This document shows, one piece after another, positions 13,821-20,916 of a stretch of 21,175 bases of DNA. Each line of letters opens with the position of its first letter. Position 1 is the stretch's first letter. The stretch lies in the NCBI GenBank assembly GCA_023460855.1, contig JAEWOS010000007.1, positions 1 to 21,175 of the forward strand, written 5' to 3'. Both the position numbers and the translations under genes were made by a program. Under the pieces are notes generated by a model. That model saw only the letters and a list, made by a program, of their open reading frames with translations, had not been told where the DNA came from and did no database searches. Origin of the DNA: Bacteroidota bacterium. GTDB lineage: Bacteria; Bacteroidota; Bacteroidia; Flavobacteriales; Weeksellaceae.

Positions 13821-16331
13821 TCAGCTGTTTCTGATTCTCATCCTTTTAATCCATTTGTACACCTCAAACCACAATACAGAAACCGCGGCAATTACTAAAG
13901 CTGTAACTAACTGCTCCGGACTCAGCGCTGTAACTTTAAAAAATGCAGCAAACGGCGGGATATATAAAATTGCAAACAGCAGCAGCAAAGTTGCCCCGAT
14001 CACAAGCGGAAACAAATTGTTTTTGTATTTGAAACTTTCGATAACGCTGTACACGAAGGAGCGGTTTACCAGACTCAAAAATATATTTGCGAAAATCAGC
14101 GTTGTAAAGACGATTGCGCGGGTCGTTTCTTCATTTCCACCGTTATCCGATGAAAAACGGTAAGCAAAAAGAACTCCGGCGGTAATCATCAGTCCCTGGA
14201 CAATACTGATTCCCAGTTCGCGAAAATTCAGAAATGTGTCGGTCATTTTACGAGGTTTTTCATGCATGGTATTTTTCTCAATCGGTTCATTTTCATAGAC
14301 GATTGAACAGGTTGGTCCCATGATCAGTTCCAGAAAAATTACATGAACCGGCGTGAAAATATGTGGATAAATCCAGCCCAGAAAAAGCGGAAGGGAAACG
14401 GTGAGAATAATCGGGATGTGAATTGAAATAATGTACTGAATCGCCTTTTTTATATTGGTATAAATTCTTCTTCCGGCGGCAATTCCGGTAATCAGTTTAT
14501 CGAGATCGTCATTGGTAATTACCAGTGAAGCGGCAGCTTTCGCGATTTCCGTGCCTTTATTTCCCATCGCAACACCGATATGTGCAGCTTTCAGCGCAGG
14601 CGCATCATTCACGCCGTCACCAAGCATTGCGACCACTTCCCCTTCCTTCTTAAATGCATTGACCACATTGAGTTTCGCTTCCGGAAACATGCGTGTGAAC
14701 AGCGTGGTTTTTTTCGAAATTTCCAGCAGCTCGGCTTCCGATTTATGCACAATTTCAGCACCGGTTATCGCCTCTGTTTCATTGCGGATTCCGGCCTGCT
14801 TTGCAATTGCTTTTGTGGTTTCGGCGTTGTCGCCTGTAATAATTTTTACCTTTATTCCGGCATCATAAATCTTTTGAAAAACCTGCTGAATGCCTTTTTT
14901 CGGAGGATCGTAAAAAACTGTAAATCCCAGGAATTGAAATTTAAAATCCTGCTGCTTCTCCGGAAAGCTATTACCTTCAAATTCTGCTTTGCCCACACCC
15001 AAAACACGATAACCCTGTTTTCCAAAATCTTCAATCAACTTCCGAAGTCTCCCTTTTTCATCATCGGGAAGTGCAGAAACCGCGAGAAGTGCTTCCGGAG
15101 CGCCTTTAGCCGCGATGATTCGCTTTCCTGAACCGTTTTCAAAAATATGCGTCATCATCGGAGGTCTTCCTTCAAGCGGATATTCATGAATCATATGAAA
15201 ATCCGTTCTTTCATCGGCGGAATGCGTATTTCCGTAAACCTGATGCAGCGTTTTTTCCATTGGATCGAAAGGAACAGGTTCGCTGCTCCACATTGCATAA
15301 TTGATCAGTTCAGACAGTTCCGGAGATGAAAAATCTGCTTCCTCAAAAACACGGTCAGAACCATAGCTGTAAAGGGAATTCAGACGCATTGAATTTTCGG
15401 TAATCGTTCCTGTTTTGTCTGTACAGATTACTGTTGTACTGCCCAGCGTTTCCACGACGCTGCTTCGTTTCACAATAATTCCGTCGCGCATCAGCTTCCA
15501 TGAACCAAGCGCCATAAATGTGGTAAATGCAACCGGAATTTCCTCAGGCAAAATCGACATCGCCAAAGTGAGACCGGCCAGCAAACTTTCGACCAGATCC
15601 TGTGACTGCCAGAAACTGTATCCCCAAACCATCAGGAAAACGACGATGCCGACAACAGCCATGCCTTTAACAAATCTGGTAATCTGAATCTGCAGAGGCG
15701 ATTTTTCTTCCTTAATTTCCTGGATCGACTGCCCTATTTTTCCGAGTTTGGTTGCCCTGCCAATATTCTCCACCGCGAAAACCGCTAGTCCGGAAACCAC
15801 GAGCGTTCCGCTGTACACTTTATTGTCCCCGGAATCCGCACTTTTAAACACAGAAAAACTTTCGCCTGTAAGTGAAGATTCATTTACTGAAAAATCGTTA
15901 CTGTGTACAATTTCGCCGTCGGCATTAACCATTTTTCCTTCTTCGATAATGCACAGATCACCCACCACAATTTCATTGGTCGGAATCTTTTTCACTTCAG
16001 CATTTCTGATCACGGTGCTTAGCGGTTCGTTGAGTTTTTCAAGCGATTCCAGTGCTTTTTTACTTCGGTTATCCTGATAAAAAGAAATTCCGGAAACAGC
16101 GATAATTGCTCCCAGCATGAACAGTGCTTCAGAATAATTGCCGACGATCAGATAAATCGCGGCCACTGCGATCAGCAACAGCAGCATCGGTTCTTTCAGA
16201 ATATCAAGCAACAGTTCGAGCGCGGTATTTTTGTGCGCGCTGTCCATACTGTTGGTTCCGAATTTTTTCGCAGATTCTTCGACCTCGCTTTCGGCAAGGC
16301 CTTTCAGATGTTCGGGAATGTTATATGACAT
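13821..16331 (-). CDS. Cation-transporting P-type ATPase, atypical P2-like group
   Basis: The 836-residue membrane pump has all catalytic parts: actuator loop SLTGES (154-159), phosphorylation site CTDKTGT (D305), nucleotide-binding KGAPEA, and hinge motifs TGDN and MLGDGVND. The N-terminal cation-ATPase domain (about 1-60) and ten predicted helices fit P2 ATPases. The ion-site helices differ from calcium pumps: M4 has PEEIP (262-266) instead of PEGLP, and M6 reads FLELIMGPTCSIVYENEP, with Glu for the usual Asn and Gly for the usual Asp. The transported ion is therefore open; calcium should not be assumed. There is no N-terminal metal-binding CXXC, which argues against copper or zinc pumps. 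It heads the probable operon with GNAT and DUF4177. Confidence 0.92.
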   Translation of the reverse strand: MSYNIPEHLKGLAESEVEESAKKFGTNSMDSAHKNTALELLLDILKEPMLLLLIAVAAIYLIVGNYSEALFMLGAIIAVSGISFYQDNRSKKALESLEKLNEPLSTVIRNAEVKKIPTNEIVVGDLCIIEEGKMVNADGEIVHSNDFSVNESSLTGESFSVFKSADSGDNKVYSGTLVVSGLAVFAVENIGRATKLGKIGQSIQEIKEEKSPLQIQITRFVKGMAVVGIVVFLMVWGYSFWQSQDLVESLLAGLTLAMSILPEEIPVAFTTFMALGSWKLMRDGIIVKRSSVVETLGSTTVICTDKTGTITENSMRLNSLYSYGSDRVFEEADFSSPELSELINYAMWSSEPVPFDPMEKTLHQVYGNTHSADERTDFHMIHEYPLEGRPPMMTHIFENGSGKRIIAAKGAPEALLAVSALPDDEKGRLRKLIEDFGKQGYRVLGVGKAEFEGNSFPEKQQDFKFQFLGFTVFYDPPKKGIQQVFQKIYDAGIKVKIITGDNAETTKAIAKQAGIRNETEAITGAEIVHKSEAELLEISKKTTLFTRMFPEAKLNVVNAFKKEGEVVAMLGDGVNDAPALKAAHIGVAMGNKGTEIAKAAASLVITNDDLDKLITGIAAGRRIYTNIKKAIQYIISIHIPIILTVSLPLFLGWIYPHIFTPVHVIFLELIMGPTCSIVYENEPIEKNTMHEKPRKMTDTFLNFRELGISIVQGLMITAGVLFAYRFSSDNGGNEETTRAIVFTTLIFANIFLSLVNRSFVYSVIESFKYKNNLFPLVIGATLLLLFAILYIPPFAAFFKVTALSPEQLVTALVIAAVSVLWFEVYKWIKRMRIRNS

Positions 16332-16461
16332 AGAAAAAACTGTTCAAAATGTGGCTTTCTCAAATTAAATTGATCTTTCTGAGAACTCTTTAATTCTGAT
16401 TTCTAAATTACTTAAAAATGCAACAGAAAAACGATTTAATTTAATTCATTCAAAAGAATAA

Positions 16462-16490
16462 AGGCCTCTTTCGCCGGAAAAAAGAAGCCT
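16462..16490 (-). terminator. Terminator after the DUF2975-XRE unit
   Basis: AGGCCTCTTT (16462-16471) and AAAGAAGCCT (16481-16490) pair over 10 positions with one mismatch. On the minus strand the hairpin is followed by TTATTCTTTT. It is 29 bp beyond the XRE gene stop. Confidence 0.6.
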
Positions 16491-16518
16491 GATTTTAATG
16501 ATTCTTCAATGATTTTTA

Positions 16519-16746
16519 TTAACGGTCTTTGTCCTGTGCTCCGTCCTCAACAAATTCCAAAATATCTCCGGGCTGACATTCCAGGACGCTGCAGATCGCT
16601 TCCAAAGTACTGAACCTGATAGCTTTTGCTTTACCGGTTTTCAAAATTGAGAGATTCGAAAGCGTTAAACCCACTTTCCCGGAAAGCTCGTTCAGCGACA
16701 TTTTCCGCTTTGCCATGACCACATCCAGATTTACTACAATCGCCAT
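16519..16746 (-). CDS. XRE-family (Cro/CI-type) transcriptional regulator, YozG-like
   Basis: This 75-residue protein is almost entirely a helix-turn-helix: MAKRKMSLNELSGKVGLTLS (first two helices), NLSILKTGKAKAIRFSTLEA (recognition helix and next) and ICSVLECQPGDILEFV (closing helix). The acidic tail is short. The YozG-like subgroup is typically encoded next to DUF2975 membrane proteins, as here, with a 4-bp gap. It probably binds its own promoter; the inverted repeat at 17328-17348 is a candidate operator. Confidence 0.9.
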   Translation of the reverse strand: MAIVVNLDVVMAKRKMSLNELSGKVGLTLSNLSILKTGKAKAIRFSTLEAICSVLECQPGDILEFVEDGAQDKDR

Positions 16747-16750
16747 ATTT

Positions 16751-17290
16751 TTAAACTGTTAATTCGTTTTCATGCTGAATTTCGACGCCCTTCTTAAAAA
16801 TTACAGCGATTATATAGATGATTGCTCCCATGACAATAAATGCCTCGCGATCCGCCCAGAACTCAGCTACATTTTCAAGTGGCAGACCTCTTCTCAATAA
16901 TCTGTCGACAACTCCATAGGCGATGAAACTCAAAAATCCGATTGACAGGGTGTAATAGCTGATCTGTGTAATCTTTCGTGTCACAAAATCACTGAACGGT
17001 TTTTCCAGATCCATTTTATGCATCATGCTGACCACAATATAGAACAGATAGGCTTTCAGCACAGCAATTACCAAAATAAAACTGTAAATGCTAAAAAATG
17101 TCCACTGACTTTTCTGATAAACGGCTGTAAGATCGAGTGTCTCATAAAGATTACTTACCATTTCCGGTTTGTAGATGGTGAACAGGAAATTGACAAGCAA
17201 ACTGCCGGCTTCAATGCACAGGCCGACAAAAATAATCCAGGCTACAATTTGCAGGATTTTAAATACAATGTTGTTTGTTTTTGACTTCAT
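16751..17290 (-). CDS. DUF2975 membrane protein
   Basis: The protein has 179 residues and four predicted helices (about 8-32, 62-90, 108-130 and 148-168). Family marks are the first helix LQIVAWIIFVGLCIEAGSLL and the motif MDLEKPFSDFVTRKITQISY in the cytoplasmic loop. DUF2975 proteins are small inner-membrane proteins of unknown biochemical function, almost always encoded with an XRE regulator, and the pair is thought to sense or respond to membrane state. It is the first gene of the pair, with a clear promoter upstream. Confidence 0.88.
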   Translation of the reverse strand: MKSKTNNIVFKILQIVAWIIFVGLCIEAGSLLVNFLFTIYKPEMVSNLYETLDLTAVYQKSQWTFFSIYSFILVIAVLKAYLFYIVVSMMHKMDLEKPFSDFVTRKITQISYYTLSIGFLSFIAYGVVDRLLRRGLPLENVAEFWADREAFIVMGAIIYIIAVIFKKGVEIQHENELTV

Positions 17291-17313
17291 GGTGATTATT
17301 AAATTTAATACAC

Positions 17314-17344
17314 CAAAAGTAATAAATATTTATTGAAAAACAAT
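17314..17344 (-). promoter_or_regulatory. Promoter of the DUF2975-XRE unit
   Basis: On the minus strand: -33 box ATTG (17341-17344), a 19-bp spacer, and -7 box TACTTTTG (17314-17321), a match to the Bacteroidota consensus with one change in the -33 element. It lies about 25 bp before the DUF2975 ATG. Confidence 0.7.
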
Positions 17345-17348
17345 AAAT
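17328..17348. promoter_or_regulatory. Candidate operator (inverted repeat over the -33 box)
   Basis: ATTTATTG (17328-17335) and CAATAAAT (17341-17348) form a perfect 8-bp inverted repeat with a 5-bp spacer. It covers the -33 element, where binding of the downstream XRE protein would block RNA polymerase. The DNA is AT-rich, so chance symmetry is possible. Confidence 0.45.
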
Positions 17349-17458
17349 TTATATTTTAATTCAAAAAATTTTTGCCTTAAAAAAACAAGCGCACAAAAAA
17401 ACCTGTAACCAGGGGCAATAGGGACATATTCTTCAGCGACAAAAACCCGAATACCTTC

Positions 17459-17956
17459 TTATCCGGTTTCGTCGTCAAAAATAATGCGCTTTGCACCGCA
17501 ATTACCACATTTACCAGCGAGAATAAACCAGGTGGTGTCATTCGGTCCGGACGCATCTTCCGGAATTTCAAAACCTACTGCGAGCGAAAAAAGGTGATGA
17601 TTACATTCCGGGGAACTGTGTTTTCCGGCGAAAACGGTATCTACGTTCTTAAAATCGGAAAATGAATAATAACTTGCGGGATGTTGTTTTGTATCGTAGA
17701 TCACTAATTCCGCGGAATTATCCTCAGCAGAAATTTTTACTGCAGGCGGATACGATTCCTCAGAATCCTGATCAGGCAGAAAAACCTGAAAACCGGCACT
17801 GTTATGCTGCACGATATCATAAATTTTTGCACTTTCTTCACCATGACCGGTCCAGTTTCCGTCCATTAAAAGATCTGCGGCACTGCCCTTTTGCGGTTCG
17901 CGAACAAGATTTCGCAGATAGTCCGGGGCATTTTCGGGATTAGAATCGATATTCAT
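17459..17956 (-). CDS. Hypothetical protein with C-terminal CGNCG zinc-ribbon-like knuckle
   Basis: The protein has 165 residues from the ATG at 17954-17956 (MNIDSNPENAPDYL). A longer frame to 17998 adds an unlikely stretch (MCLLYFKLQTPS). It is acidic, with no signal or membrane segment, so cytosolic. The start (PDYLRNLVREPQKGSAADLL) looks helical; the middle is beta-rich (SYPPAVKISAEDNSAELVIYD). The end reads WFILAGKCGNCGAKRIIFDDETG, where one CxxC pair could bind metal only together with other residues or a partner. I recognise no family. A weak hairpin with a T7 run on the minus strand (17396-17416) may terminate it. Confidence 0.7.
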   Translation of the reverse strand: MNIDSNPENAPDYLRNLVREPQKGSAADLLMDGNWTGHGEESAKIYDIVQHNSAGFQVFLPDQDSEESYPPAVKISAEDNSAELVIYDTKQHPASYYSFSDFKNVDTVFAGKHSSPECNHHLFSLAVGFEIPEDASGPNDTTWFILAGKCGNCGAKRIIFDDETG

Positions 17957-18013
17957 AGTATAAGATGGTGTTTGAAGCTTGAAGTACAGCAAACACACGT
18001 AAATTTAAAAAAA

Positions 18014-18394
18014 TTAAGTCCCTGGATTGGTGTAGGTTACGATATCGATTCCGATTCCATTAGGATCAACGATTGCAAAATGACGGTCACCCCATTCTTC
18101 GTCGCGGATTTCCACTTCGACTGGAACTGATTTCTTTTTAATCTGTTCATAGACTTCATCAACATCTTCGACTTCGATTGTGAGATAAACGCCGTTTCCA
18201 TTGAAAACCGTCTGGAAAACCGGCTTCTGACTCGGATGATCCGGAAGCAGGAAACTTATTTCTGAGGTGTGGTTTGGCGTATGCAGCAACAGGTAAAATT
18301 CATTCTCAAAACTAACTCCAAAGTCGAGAATTTCCGTATAGAACTTCTTTGTTTCCTGTAATTTTTCGGTGATGATTCCGGCGTTCATTTTCAT
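18014..18394 (-). CDS. VOC-family protein (glyoxalase/bleomycin-resistance/dioxygenase fold)
   Basis: The protein has 126 residues from the ATG at 18392-18394 (MKMNAGIITEKLQETKKFYTEILDFGV), which places the first VOC strand at the N-terminus as usual; an upstream in-frame ATG (18427) would add 11 residues. Motifs are TKKFYTEILDFGV, NGVYLTIEVEDVDEVYEQIKK, DEEWGDRHFAIVDPNGIGIDIV. The paired beta-alpha-beta-beta-beta units are those of glyoxalase I-like proteins, with a GDRHFAIVDPNG core. The usual metal residues are not fully conserved, so it may bind or detoxify a compound without glyoxalase activity. Substrate unknown. Confidence 0.83.
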   Translation of the reverse strand: MKMNAGIITEKLQETKKFYTEILDFGVSFENEFYLLLHTPNHTSEISFLLPDHPSQKPVFQTVFNGNGVYLTIEVEDVDEVYEQIKKKSVPVEVEIRDEEWGDRHFAIVDPNGIGIDIVTYTNPGT

Positions 18395-18617
18395 GTTCAG
18401 GCAAATTTTATATTTCGCAGATTTCAATGCGGTTCGGCAGTTCCGTCTCTGCAGATGTTCAGTCAGTCAGGTTTTAAATTCAGAACTAAGTTAATAAAAA
18501 AAGGAAGCGGCGATCATTAATTTTCCGTGAATATTCAATTACGATCTGAGGTCAGAAATTTGATGCCTCAAATTGTTAAGAACTTCATTTAATAATCGTA
18601 ATTCGGTAAAATACAGG

Positions 18618-19103
18618 TCAGGTTAATCTGTAAATAAATTCTTCAATTTCAGTTTGGCGTGCATTGGCAAATCCTCTGTCTGAACCGATTTTCACGAAAC
18701 CACATTTTTCCAGAACTTTCTGCGAACCAAAATTGTCAAACGCTACGCGTCCAAAAAGCGGTCGCGTAGTTTCTATTTCCAGAAATTTCCGCAGTGCATC
18801 TGTTGCAATACCCTTTCCCCAAAACTTTTTATCTATCCAGTAAGTTATTTCCGCATCGCCTTCCATTACAAATTTTGCGATACTTCCTGCGATCACTTTG
18901 TCGAGCAGGATGGTCTGACTGTTTACGGCGGGATCATTCAATAATTTTGTATGTTTTGCCAGGTATGCAGTTTTGTCAGCCGGGTTTTCGGGCATAAAGG
19001 CAGCGAGATAACCACCCTCTTTGTCGAGCTGAAATTCAAACAAAATTTCCAGGTCCGGAATTACTGTTGATCGTAGCTGTATGTTTGGGTTGTGGTCTGT
19101 CAT
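18618..19103 (-). CDS. GNAT-family N-acetyltransferase (RimJ/RimL-like)
   Basis: The protein has 161 residues and fits the RimJ/RimL type: it starts IQLRSTVIPDLEILFEFQLD, has ITYWIDKKFWGKGIATDALR (acetyl-CoA loop K93xxGxG98, with Lys replacing the usual Arg/Gln), then GRVAFDNFGSQKVLEKCGFVKIG. Members acetylate protein N-termini, amino acids or small amines; the acceptor here is unknown. It stands alone, with its own promoter, and is not near the other GNAT. Confidence 0.88.
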   Translation of the reverse strand: MTDHNPNIQLRSTVIPDLEILFEFQLDKEGGYLAAFMPENPADKTAYLAKHTKLLNDPAVNSQTILLDKVIAGSIAKFVMEGDAEITYWIDKKFWGKGIATDALRKFLEIETTRPLFGRVAFDNFGSQKVLEKCGFVKIGSDRGFANARQTEIEEFIYRLT

Positions 19104-19121
19104 TTAATACGTGCATTAGGA

Positions 19122-19152
19122 CAAATATATTTTTGTGGATCCGCATAACAAT
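19122..19152 (-). promoter_or_regulatory. Promoter of the RimJ/RimL-like GNAT gene
   Basis: Minus strand: -33 ATTG (19149-19152), 19-bp spacer, -7 TATATTTG (19122-19129). The ATG is 18 bp further on. Confidence 0.65.
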
Positions 19153-19300
19153 CTGAAAGAAAATAATGGCTTACCGGAATAACTGGATGCAATGACACAT
19201 GTATTTTATCGATTCGTTGAAATCACTGTGGTTAATTTAATTTTTGAACCGTACAAATGTCCAAACAATAACTGAAAAAACATTTACTTATTTTTTGTCA

Positions 19301-19319
19301 TAGAATATGTTATATGCAG
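19301..19319. repeat. Module-end repeat, copy 1
   Basis: TAGAATATGTTATATGCAG lies just beyond the first parE stop. Copy 2 at 20141-20159 differs at one base (G for A). It marks the 3' boundary of each toxin-antitoxin module. Confidence 0.85.
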
Positions 19320-19329
19320 CCGGAACTTT

Positions 19330-19629
19330 TCACTCGTTTAGTTGCGAATCAATATCCATTTGCTGGTGAAGAATTCTAATAATTTCAACCTCGTAGCTTT
19401 TAATACTTATTCGGTAAAAAATGAAGTGCGACTTAACTCTTGAACGAAAATACCCTTTTCTTATTTGGCTGAAATCAGTTCCGTTTTTAGGGTTTTCGGC
19501 AAGATATGTGATTTCGTCCAACAATAAATCGTAATAATAGTCCGCTTGTTCTAAAGACCAAGTTTCGAAAGTATAAAGCCAAATTTTTTCTAAATCTTTT
19601 TGTGCTTCCTTGCTTATTTTATAACTCAT
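19330..19629 (-). CDS. parE: ParE-family toxin (module 1)
   Basis: This 99-residue protein has the RelE/ParE fold pattern: MSYKISKEAQKDLEKIWLYT at the start, WSLEQADYYYDLLLDEITYLAENP in the middle helix pair, GYFRSRVKSHFIFYRI and VEIIRILHQQMDI at the end. ParE toxins typically poison DNA gyrase and stop replication. It overlaps the antitoxin stop by 4 bp (ATGA, 19626-19629), the usual order antitoxin first. Compared with the second ParE in this window (20164-20463) the proteins share the YT-x-EW-EQAD-YY and AENP patterns but have diverged widely. Confidence 0.9.
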   Translation of the reverse strand: MSYKISKEAQKDLEKIWLYTFETWSLEQADYYYDLLLDEITYLAENPKNGTDFSQIRKGYFRSRVKSHFIFYRISIKSYEVEIIRILHQQMDIDSQLNE

Positions 19630-19877
19630 TTATCAGAAGCATACTTTTTGTGAAGTTCTGTTAAGAAATTTTTTCGATCAAAATCTTTGACAAATCCTGA
19701 TTTTTCACCTTTCTTAAGTTCATTAATCAATTGATTTTTTTTAGATTCCTCGTGTTCAAACATTCTCAAAGCAGCTCTCACAACTTCACTGGCCGAAGAA
19801 AATTTTCCGGTTTGAATTTGTTGCGAAATAAAGCTGTCGAAATAATCGCCTAATAATATTGAAGTATTTTTTGCCAT
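19626..19877 (-). CDS. parD: ParD-family antitoxin (module 1)
   Basis: The protein has 83 residues from the ATG at 19875-19877; a GTG one codon upstream is possible but not needed. The N-terminus is a ribbon-helix-helix of the CC2985/ParD type: MAKNTSILLGDYFDSFISQQ, then GKFSSASEVVRAALRMFEHEE, which dimerises and binds the operator. The charged C-terminus (KSGFVKDFDRKNFLTELHKK) would wrap the toxin. It is co-transcribed with parE. The operator lies at 19900-19916. Confidence 0.92.
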   Translation of the reverse strand: MAKNTSILLGDYFDSFISQQIQTGKFSSASEVVRAALRMFEHEESKKNQLINELKKGEKSGFVKDFDRKNFLTELHKKYASDK

Positions 19878-19894
19878 CACAAATAATTTTTATC

Positions 19895-19926
19895 CAAATA
19901 TACCAATTCTTGGTATTCAAACCAAA
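19895..19926 (-). promoter_or_regulatory. Promoter and operator of parDE module 1
   Basis: Minus strand: -33 TTTG (19923-19926), 20-bp spacer, -7 TATATTTG (19895-19902). Within the spacer and touching the -7 box lies a perfect inverted repeat with 7-bp arms, ATACCAA-TTC-TTGGTAT (19900-19916), suiting autorepression by the ParD/ParE complex. Confidence 0.78.
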
Positions 19927-19963
19927 ATTTATTTTATGCAGAATCTCAAATCCGGTTGCATAT

Positions 19964-20079
19964 AACGGAAAAAGTATTTGCGAAGGGCGGGCTACTTTGA
20001 ACAAAAAGTCGCGAAGAAAACCTCTTTAAGCAAAAAATTTTTTCCACTGACTAAATTACAAAAATAAAGGAAGTGGAAA
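19964..20079. repeat. 116-bp direct repeat upstream of parDE module 1
   Basis: It matches 20801-20916 without gaps, with about 6 differences in 116 bp. It contains GTATTTGCGAAGGGCGGG and a TTTCCACT (20041-20048) / AGTGGAAA (20072-20079) inverted repeat. Together with 19301-19319/20141-20159 it flanks each toxin-antitoxin module. Confidence 0.9.
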
Positions 20080-20140
20080 TGCGGACTTACTTCCAATAGA
20101 AAAAACCGAAATAGATTCTTTTTTTACCTTTTTTCCTAAA

Positions 20141-20159
20141 TAGAATATGTTATGTGCAG
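20141..20159. repeat. Module-end repeat, copy 2
   Basis: TAGAATATGTTATGTGCAG, 4 bp beyond the second parE stop. GTTATGTGCA here can pair with TGCATATAAC at 19956-19965, with one mismatch. The resulting 203-bp segment is reminiscent of integron attC ends. Confidence 0.82.
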
Positions 20160-20163
20160 TTCC

Positions 20164-20463
20164 TTATTCCATTATTCTGTTTTTCAAGTCGGAACTTGCG
20201 TGTAGAATTCTGGCTACCAAAATTTCGTCTGCCTTTATTTTTTGGTAGAAAATAATGTGCATATTCACCAAATATCCAAAAATATTCAAGTCAATTTTAT
20301 CATAGTTTTTCCCAAAGTCTGGATTTTCAGCAAGACTTTCGCAGCCTTCAATAAGTTCAAGATAATATTTGTCCGCTTGTTCTTCGGACCATTCATTCAG
20401 CGTGTAATTCCATATATTTGAAAGATCTTCAACGGCTTTGTTTGTCAAAGAATATTTAGCCAT
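20164..20463 (-). CDS. parE: ParE-family toxin (module 2)
   Basis: The protein has 99 residues with the ParE pattern: MAKYSLTNKAVEDLSNIWNYTLNEWSEEQADKYY, then ESLAENPDFGKNY and IFGYLVNMHIIFYQKI, ending with EILVARILHASSDLKNRI. It probably acts on DNA gyrase, as family members do. It overlaps the antitoxin by 8 bp. The sequence is well diverged from the first ParE, with length equal, which argues against a recent simple duplication of the module. Confidence 0.9.
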   Translation of the reverse strand: MAKYSLTNKAVEDLSNIWNYTLNEWSEEQADKYYLELIEGCESLAENPDFGKNYDKIDLNIFGYLVNMHIIFYQKIKADEILVARILHASSDLKNRIME

Positions 20464-20707
20464 TGTTTATTTTTTTTGCTTTAAGACTTTTAAGGTGCTT
20501 TTGGGGATTAAAGTCTTTGGCAATTCCGCTGTCTATTCCGTCTTGTATTGCTTTCTTAAGAATATGAATTTTATTTTCTTCTTCTTCAAGTAGTCGCAAA
20601 CCTGCACGAATTACCTCGCTTGCATTTTTATATCGTCCCTCTGAAATTTTGCCATCAACAAAATTTTCAAAATAGTTTCCAAGTGATACAGATGTATTTC
20701 GTCCCAT
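20456..20707 (-). CDS. parD: ParD-family antitoxin (module 2)
   Basis: The protein has 83 residues, ribbon-helix-helix of the CC2985/ParD type: MGRNTSVSLGNYFENFVDGK, GRYKNASEVIRAGLRLLEEEE. The toxin-binding tail contains DSGIAKDFNPQKHLKSLK. It shares the framework NTS-LG-YF...ASEV-RA-LR with the first ParD. It has a consensus promoter with an internal operator. The leader is about 20 bp. Confidence 0.92.
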   Translation of the reverse strand: MGRNTSVSLGNYFENFVDGKISEGRYKNASEVIRAGLRLLEEEENKIHILKKAIQDGIDSGIAKDFNPQKHLKSLKAKKINNG

Positions 20708-20734
20708 TATTATAAATTTTAAAACTTAGTAATT

Positions 20735-20765
20735 CAAAGTTACCAATTTTTGGTAATTATGCAAA
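20735..20765 (-). promoter_or_regulatory. Promoter and operator of parDE module 2
   Basis: Minus strand: -33 TTTG (20762-20765), exactly 19 bp, -7 TAACTTTG (20735-20742); an exact Bacteroidota consensus. A perfect inverted repeat with 7-bp arms, TTACCAA-TTT-TTGGTAA (20740-20756), overlaps the -7 box and the spacer; core TACCAA-N3-TTGGTA is the same as in module 1. Confidence 0.82.
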
Positions 20766-20800
20766 TTTATTTTTGTAACGTACGTTCTAAAATTGCGGAC

Positions 20801-20916
20801 AACGGAAAAAGTATTTGCGAAGGGCGGGCTACTTTGAACAAAAAGTCGGAAGGAAAACCGCTTTGAGCAAAATATTTTTTCCACTGACTAAATTACAAAA
20901 ATAAAGGAAGTGGAAA
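20801..20916. repeat. 116-bp direct repeat upstream of parDE module 2
   Basis: About 95% identical to 19964-20079. Distance between copies is 837 bp, one module length. Here the inner hairpin is longer: 20870-20885 pairs with 20909-20923, with a single bulged base. Confidence 0.9.

Noticed and set aside
13523..16333. Many plus-strand frames opposite the ATPase and GNAT genes
   Set aside because: They are shadows of strongly supported minus-strand genes.
17377..17571. 64-codon frame on the minus strand
   Set aside because: It overlaps the end of the better supported gene 17459-17956 in another frame and has no recognisable features.
19130..19320. A third attC-like segment between GATTGTTATGCGG and the first module end
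   Set aside because: The GTTATGC match falls in the -33 region of the GNAT promoter and lacks the 116-bp flank; not enough to claim a site.
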